From NCBI GenBank assembly GCA_023717565.1, contig JAMQPI010000408.1:1-51935 (forward strand): a DNA stretch of 51,935 nt, given 5' to 3'. This document shows, piece by piece, positions 37,101 to 44,791 of the stretch. The first letter of the stretch is position 1; the number at the start of each line of letters is the position of its first letter. A program made the position numbers and the translations under genes. The notes beneath the pieces were generated by a model. It was given only the letters and a program-made list of their open reading frames with translations. It was not told the DNA's origin and ran no database searches. Origin of the DNA: Pyrinomonadaceae bacterium (GTDB taxonomy: Bacteria > Acidobacteriota > Blastocatellia > Pyrinomonadales > Pyrinomonadaceae).

Positions 37101-37614
37101 GCAATTGATCGGTCTGGACACTGCGCTTAACGATAGACTCGCAGGCCAGCCAACTGCTCTTGACCCAACCGAAGCCGAGTGGCTGATCGACAAGATTGAG
37201 AATGCGGGGAAGAGGCGCACTATACTGCTCTCTCATCATCAGTTGTTTTCGACCAATGAGCAGTTCGACGGCAAGAGTTACAACCAAAACCTCTACGATC
37301 AGCTCTCTGCCATTCTGCCGAAAGTTGACATGTGGTTGTGGGGACACGAGCACGACCTCGTTCTCTTTGATGAGTATAAAGGTCTGAAGCGCGGGCGATG
37401 CATCGGCGGTTCGGCCTTCCCTGTCGGCAATTTCGAGATGCCGACAACGCATGTCAACCCAGACGTTCCCTTCAACCAAGACGTGGCATTAAGCAAGGGT
37501 TCGGCTTTTTACCAGCACTGCTACGTAATGATCAAACTCGACGGTCCCAGTGCGAAGATCTCCTATTACGAAGACCTCGACGGCGGAAGGGTGGTGTACA
37601 CGGAGAACCTTTAG
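34129..37614 (+). CDS. Caspase / metallophosphoesterase fusion protein (1161 aa)
   Basis: The N-terminal peptidase C14 domain (about 5-310) has an intact dyad, His107 in HYSGHGGR and Cys167 in LDSCHSGG. It is followed by a DUF4384-like beta domain (about 530-665, LDLQPDWGISQVHP) and, after a helical stretch (about 700-885), a calcineurin-like phosphoesterase (about 888-1161). All metal-binding motifs are present: Asp895 (ADWGTG), Asp923 (GDIYY), Asn960/His961 (GNHD), His1036/1037 (SHHQ) and His1073/His1075 (GHEHD). Residues 1-665 are paralogous to the giant fusion on the other strand. The C-terminal enzyme could hydrolyse a nucleotide, cyclic nucleotide or nucleic acid; the substrate is not readable. 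It starts the plus-strand arm, 80 bp before the WD40-caspase gene. Confidence 0.9.
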   Translation: MADTNSKLYALLIGIDRYMPNTLPDGGYYPDLGGCVRDITHVEQMLRNTLGLPDDRIFKLTAPVTKGETTQEPEDQRPSYENMVAAFKKLTSRAGPGDQVYIHYSGHGGRTPTLFPKLKGANGLDESLVPTDIGDKGTRYLRDVEMSHLLKAMSDKGLLVTMVLDSCHSGGATRGLGGGAVRGISSVDTTERPADSLVATNEELSQTWLGVTSGKTRSVNAASGWLPQMKGYVLLAACRSNELANEYAFDGKERNGALTYWLLDALKQNGSGLTYRMLYNRIVAKVHAKFVEQTPQLEGEGNREIFGSDQMKSQYAVNILKVDPQKKRLLLNTGRTQGISKGTQFAVYPAGADFNNTEKRLAVVELEDPTETETWANIVQQLREGEIQEGAQALLLGVGIRMRGRIRLVRQDTLPAAVDQESPLQRLQDELNENGAANENKWVRLVAKDEEADLQVAINAHGEYEIWDADGKAVPNLRPALQGADKNNAARVLRRLIHLTKYRNVRLIDNPDPNSTLARKLIIELGTRNPPANGEEGIGTFGETFGLRSRPLSIGEVVCLRVKNLSNKAVNVTVLDLQPDWGISQVHPPPNPETGEAKDYELLEPGDENALLIPLRTDLPEGYQQGTDVIKAIAAVEGTSFRWLELQSLDQPSSTKGITRGPANPLEELMKAFASDQLTRQVVNLTAPKVKSWGTAEVEVRVRRPTIAHVHDPSISLLQSAFDEVIAKTDGETKTRSVGGREELIRRPELSDPIISEITQYCLAVANGDISPDDLPSLDQDNKLTPGQSRALGEAQERGAVDQVKYCASMAVGMAKNLWAAKFRGDTTLYNQYQAALTKPFGDCDTKYRDALIQYAKFLANKGEIPYIKWKLQSDFVIDDKEKLPANAVIGIVADWGTGEPEAVEVLRQVKSHNPQVVMHLGDIYYAGTEHEVENYFYQPWKRVLELDTSKILSLVLPGNHDLYAGGKPFYDLLERLGQGASFFCLRNEHWQLIGLDTALNDRLAGQPTALDPTEAEWLIDKIENAGKRRTILLSHHQLFSTNEQFDGKSYNQNLYDQLSAILPKVDMWLWGHEHDLVLFDEYKGLKRGRCIGGSAFPVGNFEMPTTHVNPDVPFNQDVALSKGSAFYQHCYVMIKLDGPSAKISYYEDLDGGRVVYTENL

Positions 37615-37694
37615 CGTTTGGAGTCTATTTCATAGTTGTTCACGAAAACCACTAGCGCTTAATACCAAATCCAGGCTACGAGGTTAAGGTCCTA

Positions 37695-40600
37695 ATGATC
37701 ATCTCACCGAGGCCAAGGAATCGTCTCAAGCTGGGGCGATGTGAGTCGTTCGAGCAAGCTCTATGGCGCAGCGACGATCGCCCTCACGTCATAGTTGATG
37801 CCCGTGCTCGCCCACACCGGTGCGCGGACGTGGCGTGGAGCCCTGACGATCGAATGATCGCAGCGGCGACGACAGGCGGCGTGAAAGTCTGGACGCTTGG
37901 CCCGACCGCCGAGATGCGTACCTTCCTAGTGGAAGGTTCCGGGGCAACGTTAAGTGCGTTTAGTGGGGATGGCCGGTTGCTGGCCTCCGCCTCGGGGGAG
38001 GGGCGATTGGCGGTCTGGGAACTCGCCTCCGGTCGACGTCTCTGGTCTGTCCTCGCGCATTCGAAAGGCTTCGCCAGTCTCAAGTTTAATCCTGCGAGCG
38101 ACGCCGTCATTTCTGTCGGGCTCGATGGCGCGGTGAAGATTTGGAGCGTCTCCCCTGGGAAGCTCTTGCGCGCGGTTCCGGTTCCAAAGCTGTCTGTCGA
38201 CGGGTGCGCCGTCAGCGCTGACGGGCGACTCGTCGCCCTCGGCGGCGACGGCGGTGTCACTCTCCTGGATACGCGTAGGGGCGCGCAACGGCGGGGAGAT
38301 ATACCGGGCGATGTCTGGGTAAACAGCGCAGTCTTTGCCGCGGAGGGAGCAATCCTCGCCACCGGCGGATCCGACGGCGTTGTGCGCCTCTGGAGTACCG
38401 GAACCGCAAAGCTCTTGCGAAAAATCTCCCGCCCGTTCGGTCAATCGGTGCCAGGAAAACGCGGCCGGTCGATACTGCGGCGGTCCGCGGACGGCCGTCC
38501 CAGCGCGGGCGAGGCAGGTCGCTCCGGTCCTGACCTGGTACTGTCCCTCGCCTTTGGATGCGATGATTCACTACTTGCTGGAGGAACGGTGGGTGGCGGC
38601 GTGGCGGTGTGGAAAGCCAAATCCGGGTCTCTACTTCATTTCACCAATGCGCACACGTATTACGTGACTGGGGTCGCGTTCAGCCACGATGGGAGCATGC
38701 TGGCCACGTCTGGAGGGCTCGATCGGATCGTTAAGATCTGGGACGTCGGCCGCAAGCTTGAGGAGTTGGTGACGCTCATCGCGCTTGGCGACGATCAATG
38801 GGCGGCGGTGACGCCCGATGATCGCTTCGATGCGTCGAGCGGAGGTCTCGAGTACATTCACTGGGCGTTCGGCACACGAGCGCCGGTACCTGTGAAGCAG
38901 GTGCCTGAGCAGCCGCCCGATCCCACCATCTTGCCATCAGTCGGTCAGAGGCGAGCGCGCGGACGCACACGCACACGCACACCGCGAACGAGTTTGACTT
39001 CGTTCCCAAAGCAACCCGAACCACCAGTCTCTTCGGAGGAGGGATCGCGGAAACCGGTACTGACCGTCCGGACGCGACCGTCACATCGACTGCGAAGTGT
39101 CGCGTGGAATGAGGACAGCACTATTCTCGCGGGTGGCACCGAAGATGGAAACATCGATATCTGGGATCGCGCGACCGGTCGAGAGCTGCGCACCTTGCGC
39201 GGCCACGACGACACGATCACCTCCCTCATCTTTGCCGGACCAGACATTTTAGCCAGCGGCGCGAGGGATAGCACAGTGCGGCTCTGGAACATAAGAACCG
39301 GCGAGCTGCTTCACACATTCCTCGTCGGGTTGCCGGATACCGGAGTCTCGATCGCATCCGCGGTGGCGGACGGACTCCTGATATGCGCAAGTTACGAAGG
39401 CACGATCCGATGGCTGCACCTAGGGCAACGGACATGCGTGAACACGGCGCGAATACTCTTCGAAGAAGACGGCATGACGTCGCTCCTCAGCGAACTGGTC
39501 ATAGTCAGTCCGGACGGTCGGATGGCTATCCGTCCATACGATCGCTACACGGTTGCAGCTTTCGATCTGCCGGCGCAAAAGCTGCGATACGAGTTCCACT
39601 CGGACGATACGCCTGGCGGGATCGCCTTCGACAAGAATGGCAAACGGTTTGCCGTGGGCGGTGCCACCACCCGACAAATGATCATCCTGGGAGGCCGACA
39701 AGGAAAGGGGGCCGCGGAACATCCACTCGAGACCTACGCCGTCGATGTGCGACGGACCGAAGACGGAACCCGAGTCCAGTCGCATCTGGGCCATCACCGC
39801 AACGTCGTCGCCCTTGCGTTCAGACCCGACGGCGCCTCACTCGCGACGGGAGCCTGGGAGGGCACGGTTCGAGTCTGGGGAAAAAACACCAGGAAGGAAC
39901 AACAGCGACTGGAAACCCGTTTCGACGCGGTGCCGGCCGTGGCTTACAACCGGGACGGGTCGTTGCTGGCTACGGGAGAAGCAAGGGGTCACTTCGACGG
40001 CCGGATCAGCGTGTGGGACACGGCGTCCGGGAAGCGGGTGCAGACTTTCGAACGCCACATTGGTGATGTCCATCCAGTTCGGTTCAGTCCCGATGGGACA
40101 CTGCTGGCCGCGGCCGGTGAAGATGGGATCCTGCGCTTGTGGCGCCTGAGACTCCGAACGCCGCCGACACTCATCAAAGGCCACACTGGACGGATCTTCT
40201 CACTCGCATTCTCTCCCGATGGTCAATACATCGCCACCGCCAGTTGGGACGGCACCAGCCGGCTGTGGCGTACCGATACCGGCGAGCTTGTGTGGATGCT
40301 CGATTCTCGGGCGACGGTGAGGGTTTGGTCGGTGGCGTTTAATCCAGATGGGCTGAGTCTAGCCACGGGATGCGACGACGGCAGCGTGAGGGTTTGGGAC
40401 ATCGCTACCGGTGAGCAGTTGCGGACGATGGAAGGGGGACCGCCTGCTCACGATGAGGCAGTCTTTGGCTTGGCGTTTTCTCCTGATGGCGAGTTGCTCG
40501 CGACCGGGGCCATGGATCATCGCATCGTGCTCTGGGACATCAGCACCGGCAAAGCCCGAAGAGTGATTGCCCACGATGCATGGGTCTCTAGCCTGGACTT

Positions 40601-42722
40601 CAACAACGACGGGACAATACTCGCGGCCGGCGATCTCGATCAGGAGATCTGTCTCTGGGACTTGGAAACGCGCAAGGCACGCCGGCGTTTGAGCGGGCAC
40701 GCCAAGCCGGGGCACATCGAGAAGGGGACGTCCGTGCGGTTCAGCCGCGACGGCACTCTGCTGGCGAGCGGAGGCACCGACGGGACCTTAAGGTTGTGGG
40801 ACCCGGCCGCGGGCAAGCAGCTCGCGGTGGTTCATGGTCATTCGGGACCGGTCGCGTCGGTGGACCTCAACGCCACCAATACGCTCCTCGCCGCCGGTAG
40901 CAATGACGCCAGCGCTAGCATCTGGGACCTTCGGGATCCCATGGCACCAGCGAAGATCTGTAACCTCTATTCGTTTCCGGACGGCACCTGGGCGGTGGTC
41001 GACGCCCGCGGCCGTTTCGATGCCGCCAACGGCGGCGACATCCCGTGGTTGCACTGGGTCGTCGGTCTGGAAACCGTCGCTTTGAGCCAGTTGAAGGAGC
41101 GGTATTACGAGCCCAATCTCCTTCCGAAGCTGATGGGCGCCGACGCGGAGCCACTGCGCGACGTGCCGTCGCTGCAAGAGGTGGAGCTTCATCCTGACGT
41201 CGAGCTGCTCGCGGTGGAGTCGGGCGGCAAGCGGGCGCGTATCCGGCTAACCAACCGCGGCGGTGGAATCGGACGCGTAGTCGTTTCGATCAACGGCAAG
41301 GAGGCCAACGCCGACGCGCGCGGCGAGGATCCGGATGTGCTCGCGCCGGAGCTGGAGATGTCCATCGACGTCGCAAAGCACCCATTCCTGAAGCCGGGGA
41401 AGAACGTCTGCGAAGTACGGGCGTACAACGCGGCGGGCTATCTAGTAGGACGACAGCTTAGGTGGGTGTGTCCTGGTCCCCGAAAGTCGACTGAGGCGCC
41501 CAGGCTCTGGGGCGTGGTCGCCGGGGTTTCGGACTATCAGGGAGACAAGCTGGATCTGCGTTTCGCCGCCAAGGACGCAGCCGACTTCGCGGCCGCAGTG
41601 CGAGTCGGAGCGGCGAGGCTGTTCGGGGCCGACCGAGTCCACCTGCGATTGTTGGTGGCGCCCCACCGCCCGTCCGCTACTGAAAGTGATCAGTCCGTCG
41701 CCCCTGGCCGGAGCGCCAACAGCGAGGAACAATGGCCCACGCGCCAGAATCTCCTGCGGGCGTTCGAAGAGGCGCGAGCGGCAAAGTCCGCCGATGTTCT
41801 CATCGTGTATTTGGCTGGCCACGGCGTCAATCAGGGAGGCCAGGACGGCGATTACTATTATCTTACAGCGGACGCGCGAACCGGGGACCTAGCCGATCCC
41901 GCCGTCCGCCAGCAGACCGCCATTTCGAGCCGCGAGCTAACGGAATGGATTCGCCTGATACCCGCGCTCAAGCAGGCTGTGATCCTGGACACGTGCGCCG
42001 CGGGGCGTTTCGTCGAAACGCTGAGTGAGCACCGAACCATCCCTAGCAGCCAGGCACGTGCGCTGGAGCGCCTGACGGATCGGATGGGTACCTACATCCT
42101 GGCTGGGTCAGCCGCTGACGCCGTCAGTTACGAATCGAGCCGTTACGGGCAAGGCCTCCTGACGTACAGCGTGCTGTTCGGCATGCGCGGTGCCGCGCTT
42201 CGCGATGAGGAATTCGTGGATATCGCGAGGCTCTTCGAGCATGCAGCAGACTATGTCCCGCAGCTCGCGACCGATCTCGGCGGCATTCAGCGCCCGCTCA
42301 TCGCGTCGCCCGCGGGAGGAAGCAGCTTCGACATCGGATGGCTGGAGCGAACCGATCGCGAGCGGATTCCACTGGCCATCATCCGACCGCTGGTGCTGGG
42401 CGTCCAGCTCGAGGAGGAAACCACGTGGAAGGACAGCCTCGAGGTAACGAGAGCAGTGAACGCGATCTTGCGGGAAGAGTCGGCCCGTCCTGAGGCCTCG
42501 GTCATCTTCATCGACGCGCGGGAGCACCCCGACGCCTACCAGCTTCGCGGGCGCTACCGGATCGAGGGTGACCGCGTGACAATGGCGCTAAAGCTCTTTT
42601 GGCGCGAAGAGATGGTTTCCAGCTTCGAACAGTCGGGGCGCCGGTCAGGCGTTGACGCGCTCGCACGCGAGCTGGCTACGCATACAATCGGCCTGGTGGT
42701 CGAGCAGTTTAACCAAGAGTGA
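37695..42722 (+). CDS. WD40 (about 21 blades) / caspase protein (1675 aa)
   Basis: By eye there are 7 WD40 blades in residues about 30-360 and 14 more in about 455-1090, enough for three seven-bladed propellers. Each block is followed by a similar linker: WAAVTPDDRFDASSGG with IHWAFG near 366-390 and WAVVDARGRFDAANGG with LHWVVG near 1095-1120. An Ig-like beta domain (about 1165-1260) leads to a caspase-like peptidase with intact dyad His1376 (YLAGHGVN) and Cys1434 (LDTCAAGRF). The last 120 residues resemble TolB/FlgO-type nucleoside-binding domains. The protein is probably cytosolic, with a sensing WD40 scaffold and protease effector. GC use is visibly higher than in the adjoining protease genes (41 of 60 bases in one hand-counted line). 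The 80-bp gap to the preceding gene suggests an operon. Confidence 0.9.
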   Translation: MIISPRPRNRLKLGRCESFEQALWRSDDRPHVIVDARARPHRCADVAWSPDDRMIAAATTGGVKVWTLGPTAEMRTFLVEGSGATLSAFSGDGRLLASASGEGRLAVWELASGRRLWSVLAHSKGFASLKFNPASDAVISVGLDGAVKIWSVSPGKLLRAVPVPKLSVDGCAVSADGRLVALGGDGGVTLLDTRRGAQRRGDIPGDVWVNSAVFAAEGAILATGGSDGVVRLWSTGTAKLLRKISRPFGQSVPGKRGRSILRRSADGRPSAGEAGRSGPDLVLSLAFGCDDSLLAGGTVGGGVAVWKAKSGSLLHFTNAHTYYVTGVAFSHDGSMLATSGGLDRIVKIWDVGRKLEELVTLIALGDDQWAAVTPDDRFDASSGGLEYIHWAFGTRAPVPVKQVPEQPPDPTILPSVGQRRARGRTRTRTPRTSLTSFPKQPEPPVSSEEGSRKPVLTVRTRPSHRLRSVAWNEDSTILAGGTEDGNIDIWDRATGRELRTLRGHDDTITSLIFAGPDILASGARDSTVRLWNIRTGELLHTFLVGLPDTGVSIASAVADGLLICASYEGTIRWLHLGQRTCVNTARILFEEDGMTSLLSELVIVSPDGRMAIRPYDRYTVAAFDLPAQKLRYEFHSDDTPGGIAFDKNGKRFAVGGATTRQMIILGGRQGKGAAEHPLETYAVDVRRTEDGTRVQSHLGHHRNVVALAFRPDGASLATGAWEGTVRVWGKNTRKEQQRLETRFDAVPAVAYNRDGSLLATGEARGHFDGRISVWDTASGKRVQTFERHIGDVHPVRFSPDGTLLAAAGEDGILRLWRLRLRTPPTLIKGHTGRIFSLAFSPDGQYIATASWDGTSRLWRTDTGELVWMLDSRATVRVWSVAFNPDGLSLATGCDDGSVRVWDIATGEQLRTMEGGPPAHDEAVFGLAFSPDGELLATGAMDHRIVLWDISTGKARRVIAHDAWVSSLDFNNDGTILAAGDLDQEICLWDLETRKARRRLSGHAKPGHIEKGTSVRFSRDGTLLASGGTDGTLRLWDPAAGKQLAVVHGHSGPVASVDLNATNTLLAAGSNDASASIWDLRDPMAPAKICNLYSFPDGTWAVVDARGRFDAANGGDIPWLHWVVGLETVALSQLKERYYEPNLLPKLMGADAEPLRDVPSLQEVELHPDVELLAVESGGKRARIRLTNRGGGIGRVVVSINGKEANADARGEDPDVLAPELEMSIDVAKHPFLKPGKNVCEVRAYNAAGYLVGRQLRWVCPGPRKSTEAPRLWGVVAGVSDYQGDKLDLRFAAKDAADFAAAVRVGAARLFGADRVHLRLLVAPHRPSATESDQSVAPGRSANSEEQWPTRQNLLRAFEEARAAKSADVLIVYLAGHGVNQGGQDGDYYYLTADARTGDLADPAVRQQTAISSRELTEWIRLIPALKQAVILDTCAAGRFVETLSEHRTIPSSQARALERLTDRMGTYILAGSAADAVSYESSRYGQGLLTYSVLFGMRGAALRDEEFVDIARLFEHAADYVPQLATDLGGIQRPLIASPAGGSSFDIGWLERTDRERIPLAIIRPLVLGVQLEEETTWKDSLEVTRAVNAILREESARPEASVIFIDAREHPDAYQLRGRYRIEGDRVTMALKLFWREEMVSSFEQSGRRSGVDALARELATHTIGLVVEQFNQE

Positions 42723-42830
42723 TGTTGATTTCTGGAATTCGGTTATAGATGTCAGGCGTTCAATCTTTGAACGCCTACCGCAATGAGGTAGTGCTCTCCT
42801 CGAATTGTCCGCCTAAGTTATTGATTTGAT

Positions 42831-42890
42831 TGGTAGGCGCGTGGGGATTTGAACCCCAGACCCCTACCGTGTCAAAGGTAGCGCTCTAGG
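42831..42890 (-). tRNA. Pseudo-tRNA: 3' part of a tRNA-Val(GAC)-like gene
   Basis: On the minus strand the 3' half of a tRNA is clear: AGAGC of the D arm, an anticodon arm CTACC...GGTAG with GAC in the loop, a good T arm (TGGGG-TTCAAAT-CCCCA), and CGCGCCT with an encoded ACCA end. The anticodon loop has 8 bases instead of 7, and the sequence where the 5' acceptor strand should be (AAAAGAG) does not pair with CGCGCCT. So the 5' half is missing. This is the usual footprint left at an integration site in a tRNA gene, not a working tRNA. Confidence 0.6.
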
Positions 42891-42944
42891 TCTGGGTAAC
42901 TCTTTTCAAATCAACAAGCACTAATTTTGCTCAATAAAATTCGC

Positions 42945-43012
42945 ACTGCACTTACTGCATCCACTGCTTCAACTGCTCGTTCGGCACATTTTTGTGTGCC
43001 AAACTGTGTGCC
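42945..43012. repeat. Short direct repeats beside the tRNA remnant
   Basis: ACTGC occurs four times at exact 9-bp spacing (42945, 42954, 42963, 42972), and TGTGTGCC occurs twice, 12 bp apart (42993 and 43005). Together with the GGCACA just before them these resemble arm-type integrase sites or short iterons. They sit 55-120 bp from the tRNA 3' fragment. The remainder of 42723-43258 has no supported gene. Confidence 0.4.
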
Positions 43013-43258
43013 CACTTTTTATCACATGTCTTTGCTCCATGACGAAGAGAATTTTCTTCGTACCACGGTGGTTCGTTGAATCTCCGTGTCCTATATATAT
43101 ATAGCTCAAGTCCAACACTCTCTAGTGTTCCGATCACGCCGCCGACGACTGTCAGTGTCAGGGGCGTAGTTTGCCGAGAGTGACTGACATAATGACCGAC
43201 GAGCCCTGCGTCGCCACGCGGTTTCCTCCCGATCAATGCGAAGACGCTGGCGTGTATG

Positions 43259-44431
43259 TCACTTCGCGTCGCCTGGTTGCTCTTCGCCGATGCCAAGACC
43301 TTGACGGTCTGCGACTGATGCGTCGTGCTTTTCGTCCACATCTTTGAAGGACCTTTCAACCGTGCTTTGCAATCGTTCCTTCCAGTGTCGCAGCGCTGCA
43401 TGGCGCGCGGCGGGTAGAACTTCCAGGAGGCTGTTGATCAGAGCATTCATGCGCCGCATCACCTGCACACTGCTGGCACCGCAATAGCGAATTTCGTCGA
43501 GGGCCAGGCGCAGAAAATCCTCCCACGTCGGGAAGGGCACGATCAGCCGGAGCGCGCCCTGGTCATCAAGATATTTCCCGATGTCGAGTTGGCGGTGACC
43601 TAACCGGATCAGCAGGTCCTCGATCTGGTCGAGTGCCTGAACTGCAGTAGTAGGATCGTTGATGGCGGGCGAGAGCGCCTTGATGGCGATGTCCACCACC
43701 AACCGGATGGCGTATTTGGGGTCCTGCTCGAACGTGCGTTCATCGCCGATCTCAAAGGCGCTTTTCAGCCGGTGCTCATCCAGCGGCTGGCGCGCGAGGT
43801 ACACACGCACCAACGGCGACATTTCCAGAATCGTGCTTCCCACCGCTGCCGTCACCTCGATAACGGCGCCGGCTTCCGTGGCCAGGCTCAACAACTCCTC
43901 CACGCGCACCGCCTGTATGACCCGCGGCCGACCAAAGTGGGTCAGCGTTTGTGTGGGCAGCAATTCATCAAGTTTCACGGAATCCGTGGACGACAGGTTC
44001 GGAACGGATTTCGTGGAGGGATACAGTTCCTCAATGGCCTTCCGTCCATGGTTGCCGGTGAAAATCAAGATACGGTTGATCTGTAGCATCCCGAGCCGCT
44101 CAATCAGAGCGATAAACATTCCGATACTGGCCACGAGCAACCCAAACACCAGCCAGGCACTGAGGAAAGGGACTCTGCCCGAAGCGCTCCGGTCCACCCA
44201 CGCCAGCATCACGAGCGCATACAGAAACGTCGCGCTGAACACACCCAAGGCTTGAGACACCACCGGGTCGCGTGACACCCAAAGCACCAACCGCGGCGAG
44301 TAAGCGGTGGCGCTGAATTGGACCATGACGAACGCCAGCGAAAACACGATGCCGGTCAAGGCAATCATGCCCGAGGAGATGGAGGAAAAAATACAGTTTA
44401 GAGTGATTGGGACATCGCCGGGAACTGTCAA
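43259..44431 (-). CDS. DUF2254 membrane protein, probably 5'-truncated
   Basis: A 390-aa frame with a TTG start (MTVPGDVPITLN) and no good ribosome site. Membrane segments include SSGMIALTGIVFSLAFVMVQF, LGVFSATFLYALVMLAWV and FLSAWLVFGLLVASIGMFIAL. YSPRLVLWVSRDPV and later DIAIKALSPAINDPTTAVQALD are DUF2254 hallmarks. Family members are usually longer and begin with one or two more membrane helices; here those are missing, and an integrase fragment starts just beyond on the other strand. The gene may have been cut by an insertion and is possibly not functional. Function of the family is unknown. Confidence 0.78.
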   Translation of the reverse strand: MTVPGDVPITLNCIFSSISSGMIALTGIVFSLAFVMVQFSATAYSPRLVLWVSRDPVVSQALGVFSATFLYALVMLAWVDRSASGRVPFLSAWLVFGLLVASIGMFIALIERLGMLQINRILIFTGNHGRKAIEELYPSTKSVPNLSSTDSVKLDELLPTQTLTHFGRPRVIQAVRVEELLSLATEAGAVIEVTAAVGSTILEMSPLVRVYLARQPLDEHRLKSAFEIGDERTFEQDPKYAIRLVVDIAIKALSPAINDPTTAVQALDQIEDLLIRLGHRQLDIGKYLDDQGALRLIVPFPTWEDFLRLALDEIRYCGASSVQVMRRMNALINSLLEVLPAARHAALRHWKERLQSTVERSFKDVDEKHDASVADRQGLGIGEEQPGDAK

Positions 44432-44441
44432 TTCTGACAGT
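44424..44441. repeat. Inverted repeat at the DUF2254/integrase junction
   Basis: ACTGTCA-ATTC-TGACAGT, a perfect 7-bp inverted repeat lying between the DUF2254 start and the integrase fragment. It could be an operator of the integrase gene or an end of the inserted segment. Confidence 0.4.
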
Positions 44442-44463
44442 GCACGGATTAAGGAGAACAGCT

Positions 44464-44715
44464 ATGAGCGTCCAATATCAACATGGCTATCTGCGGCGTA
44501 GGAATCGTAAGAACGGCAATTCGGGCTGGGAAATCATGTGGCGGGACCAAGACCCATCAGGTACACGCCTGCATCGCACCACGGTAATTGGAACTGCCGA
44601 GCAGTATTCAACTGCAGAACTAGCGCGAGAGGTCGCCCGTGGTTTGCGAATGCAGATCAACGAAGCTCGAAATCGTCAGCCCGAACAATCGATATTCATT
44701 GATGACTTCTATTAA
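44464..44715 (+). pseudogene. Tyrosine integrase N-terminal fragment (83 codons)
   Basis: ATG 44464 has a good AAGGAG before it. The protein starts MSVQYQHGYLRRRNRKNGNSG and continues WEIMWRDQDPSGTRLHRTTVIGTAEQYSTAELAREV in part, a pattern of the arm-DNA-binding N-terminus of phage-type tyrosine recombinases common in Acidobacteria (GxLRRR, W.xxWRExD, R...V.IG..EQYPT). A TAA ends the frame after 83 codons; the core-binding and catalytic domains (R...HxxR...Y) are absent and cannot be found downstream. So this is a remnant. Family recognition is by eye. Confidence 0.65.
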
Positions 44716-44791
44716 GCTAGAAGTTTGAAACCGCATCAGATGACGGGCCTCGAAATAGCAGCTAAGTGAAGTTAGTCCGCAACGGCGAGAG

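Noticed and set aside
43092-43105. TATATATATATA run as a possible origin or promoter
   Set aside because: A single short AT run with no iterons or DnaA boxes around it.
42952-43401. Minus-strand 149-codon open frame
   Set aside because: It overlaps the DUF2254 C-terminus in another frame and shows no family motif or ribosome site.
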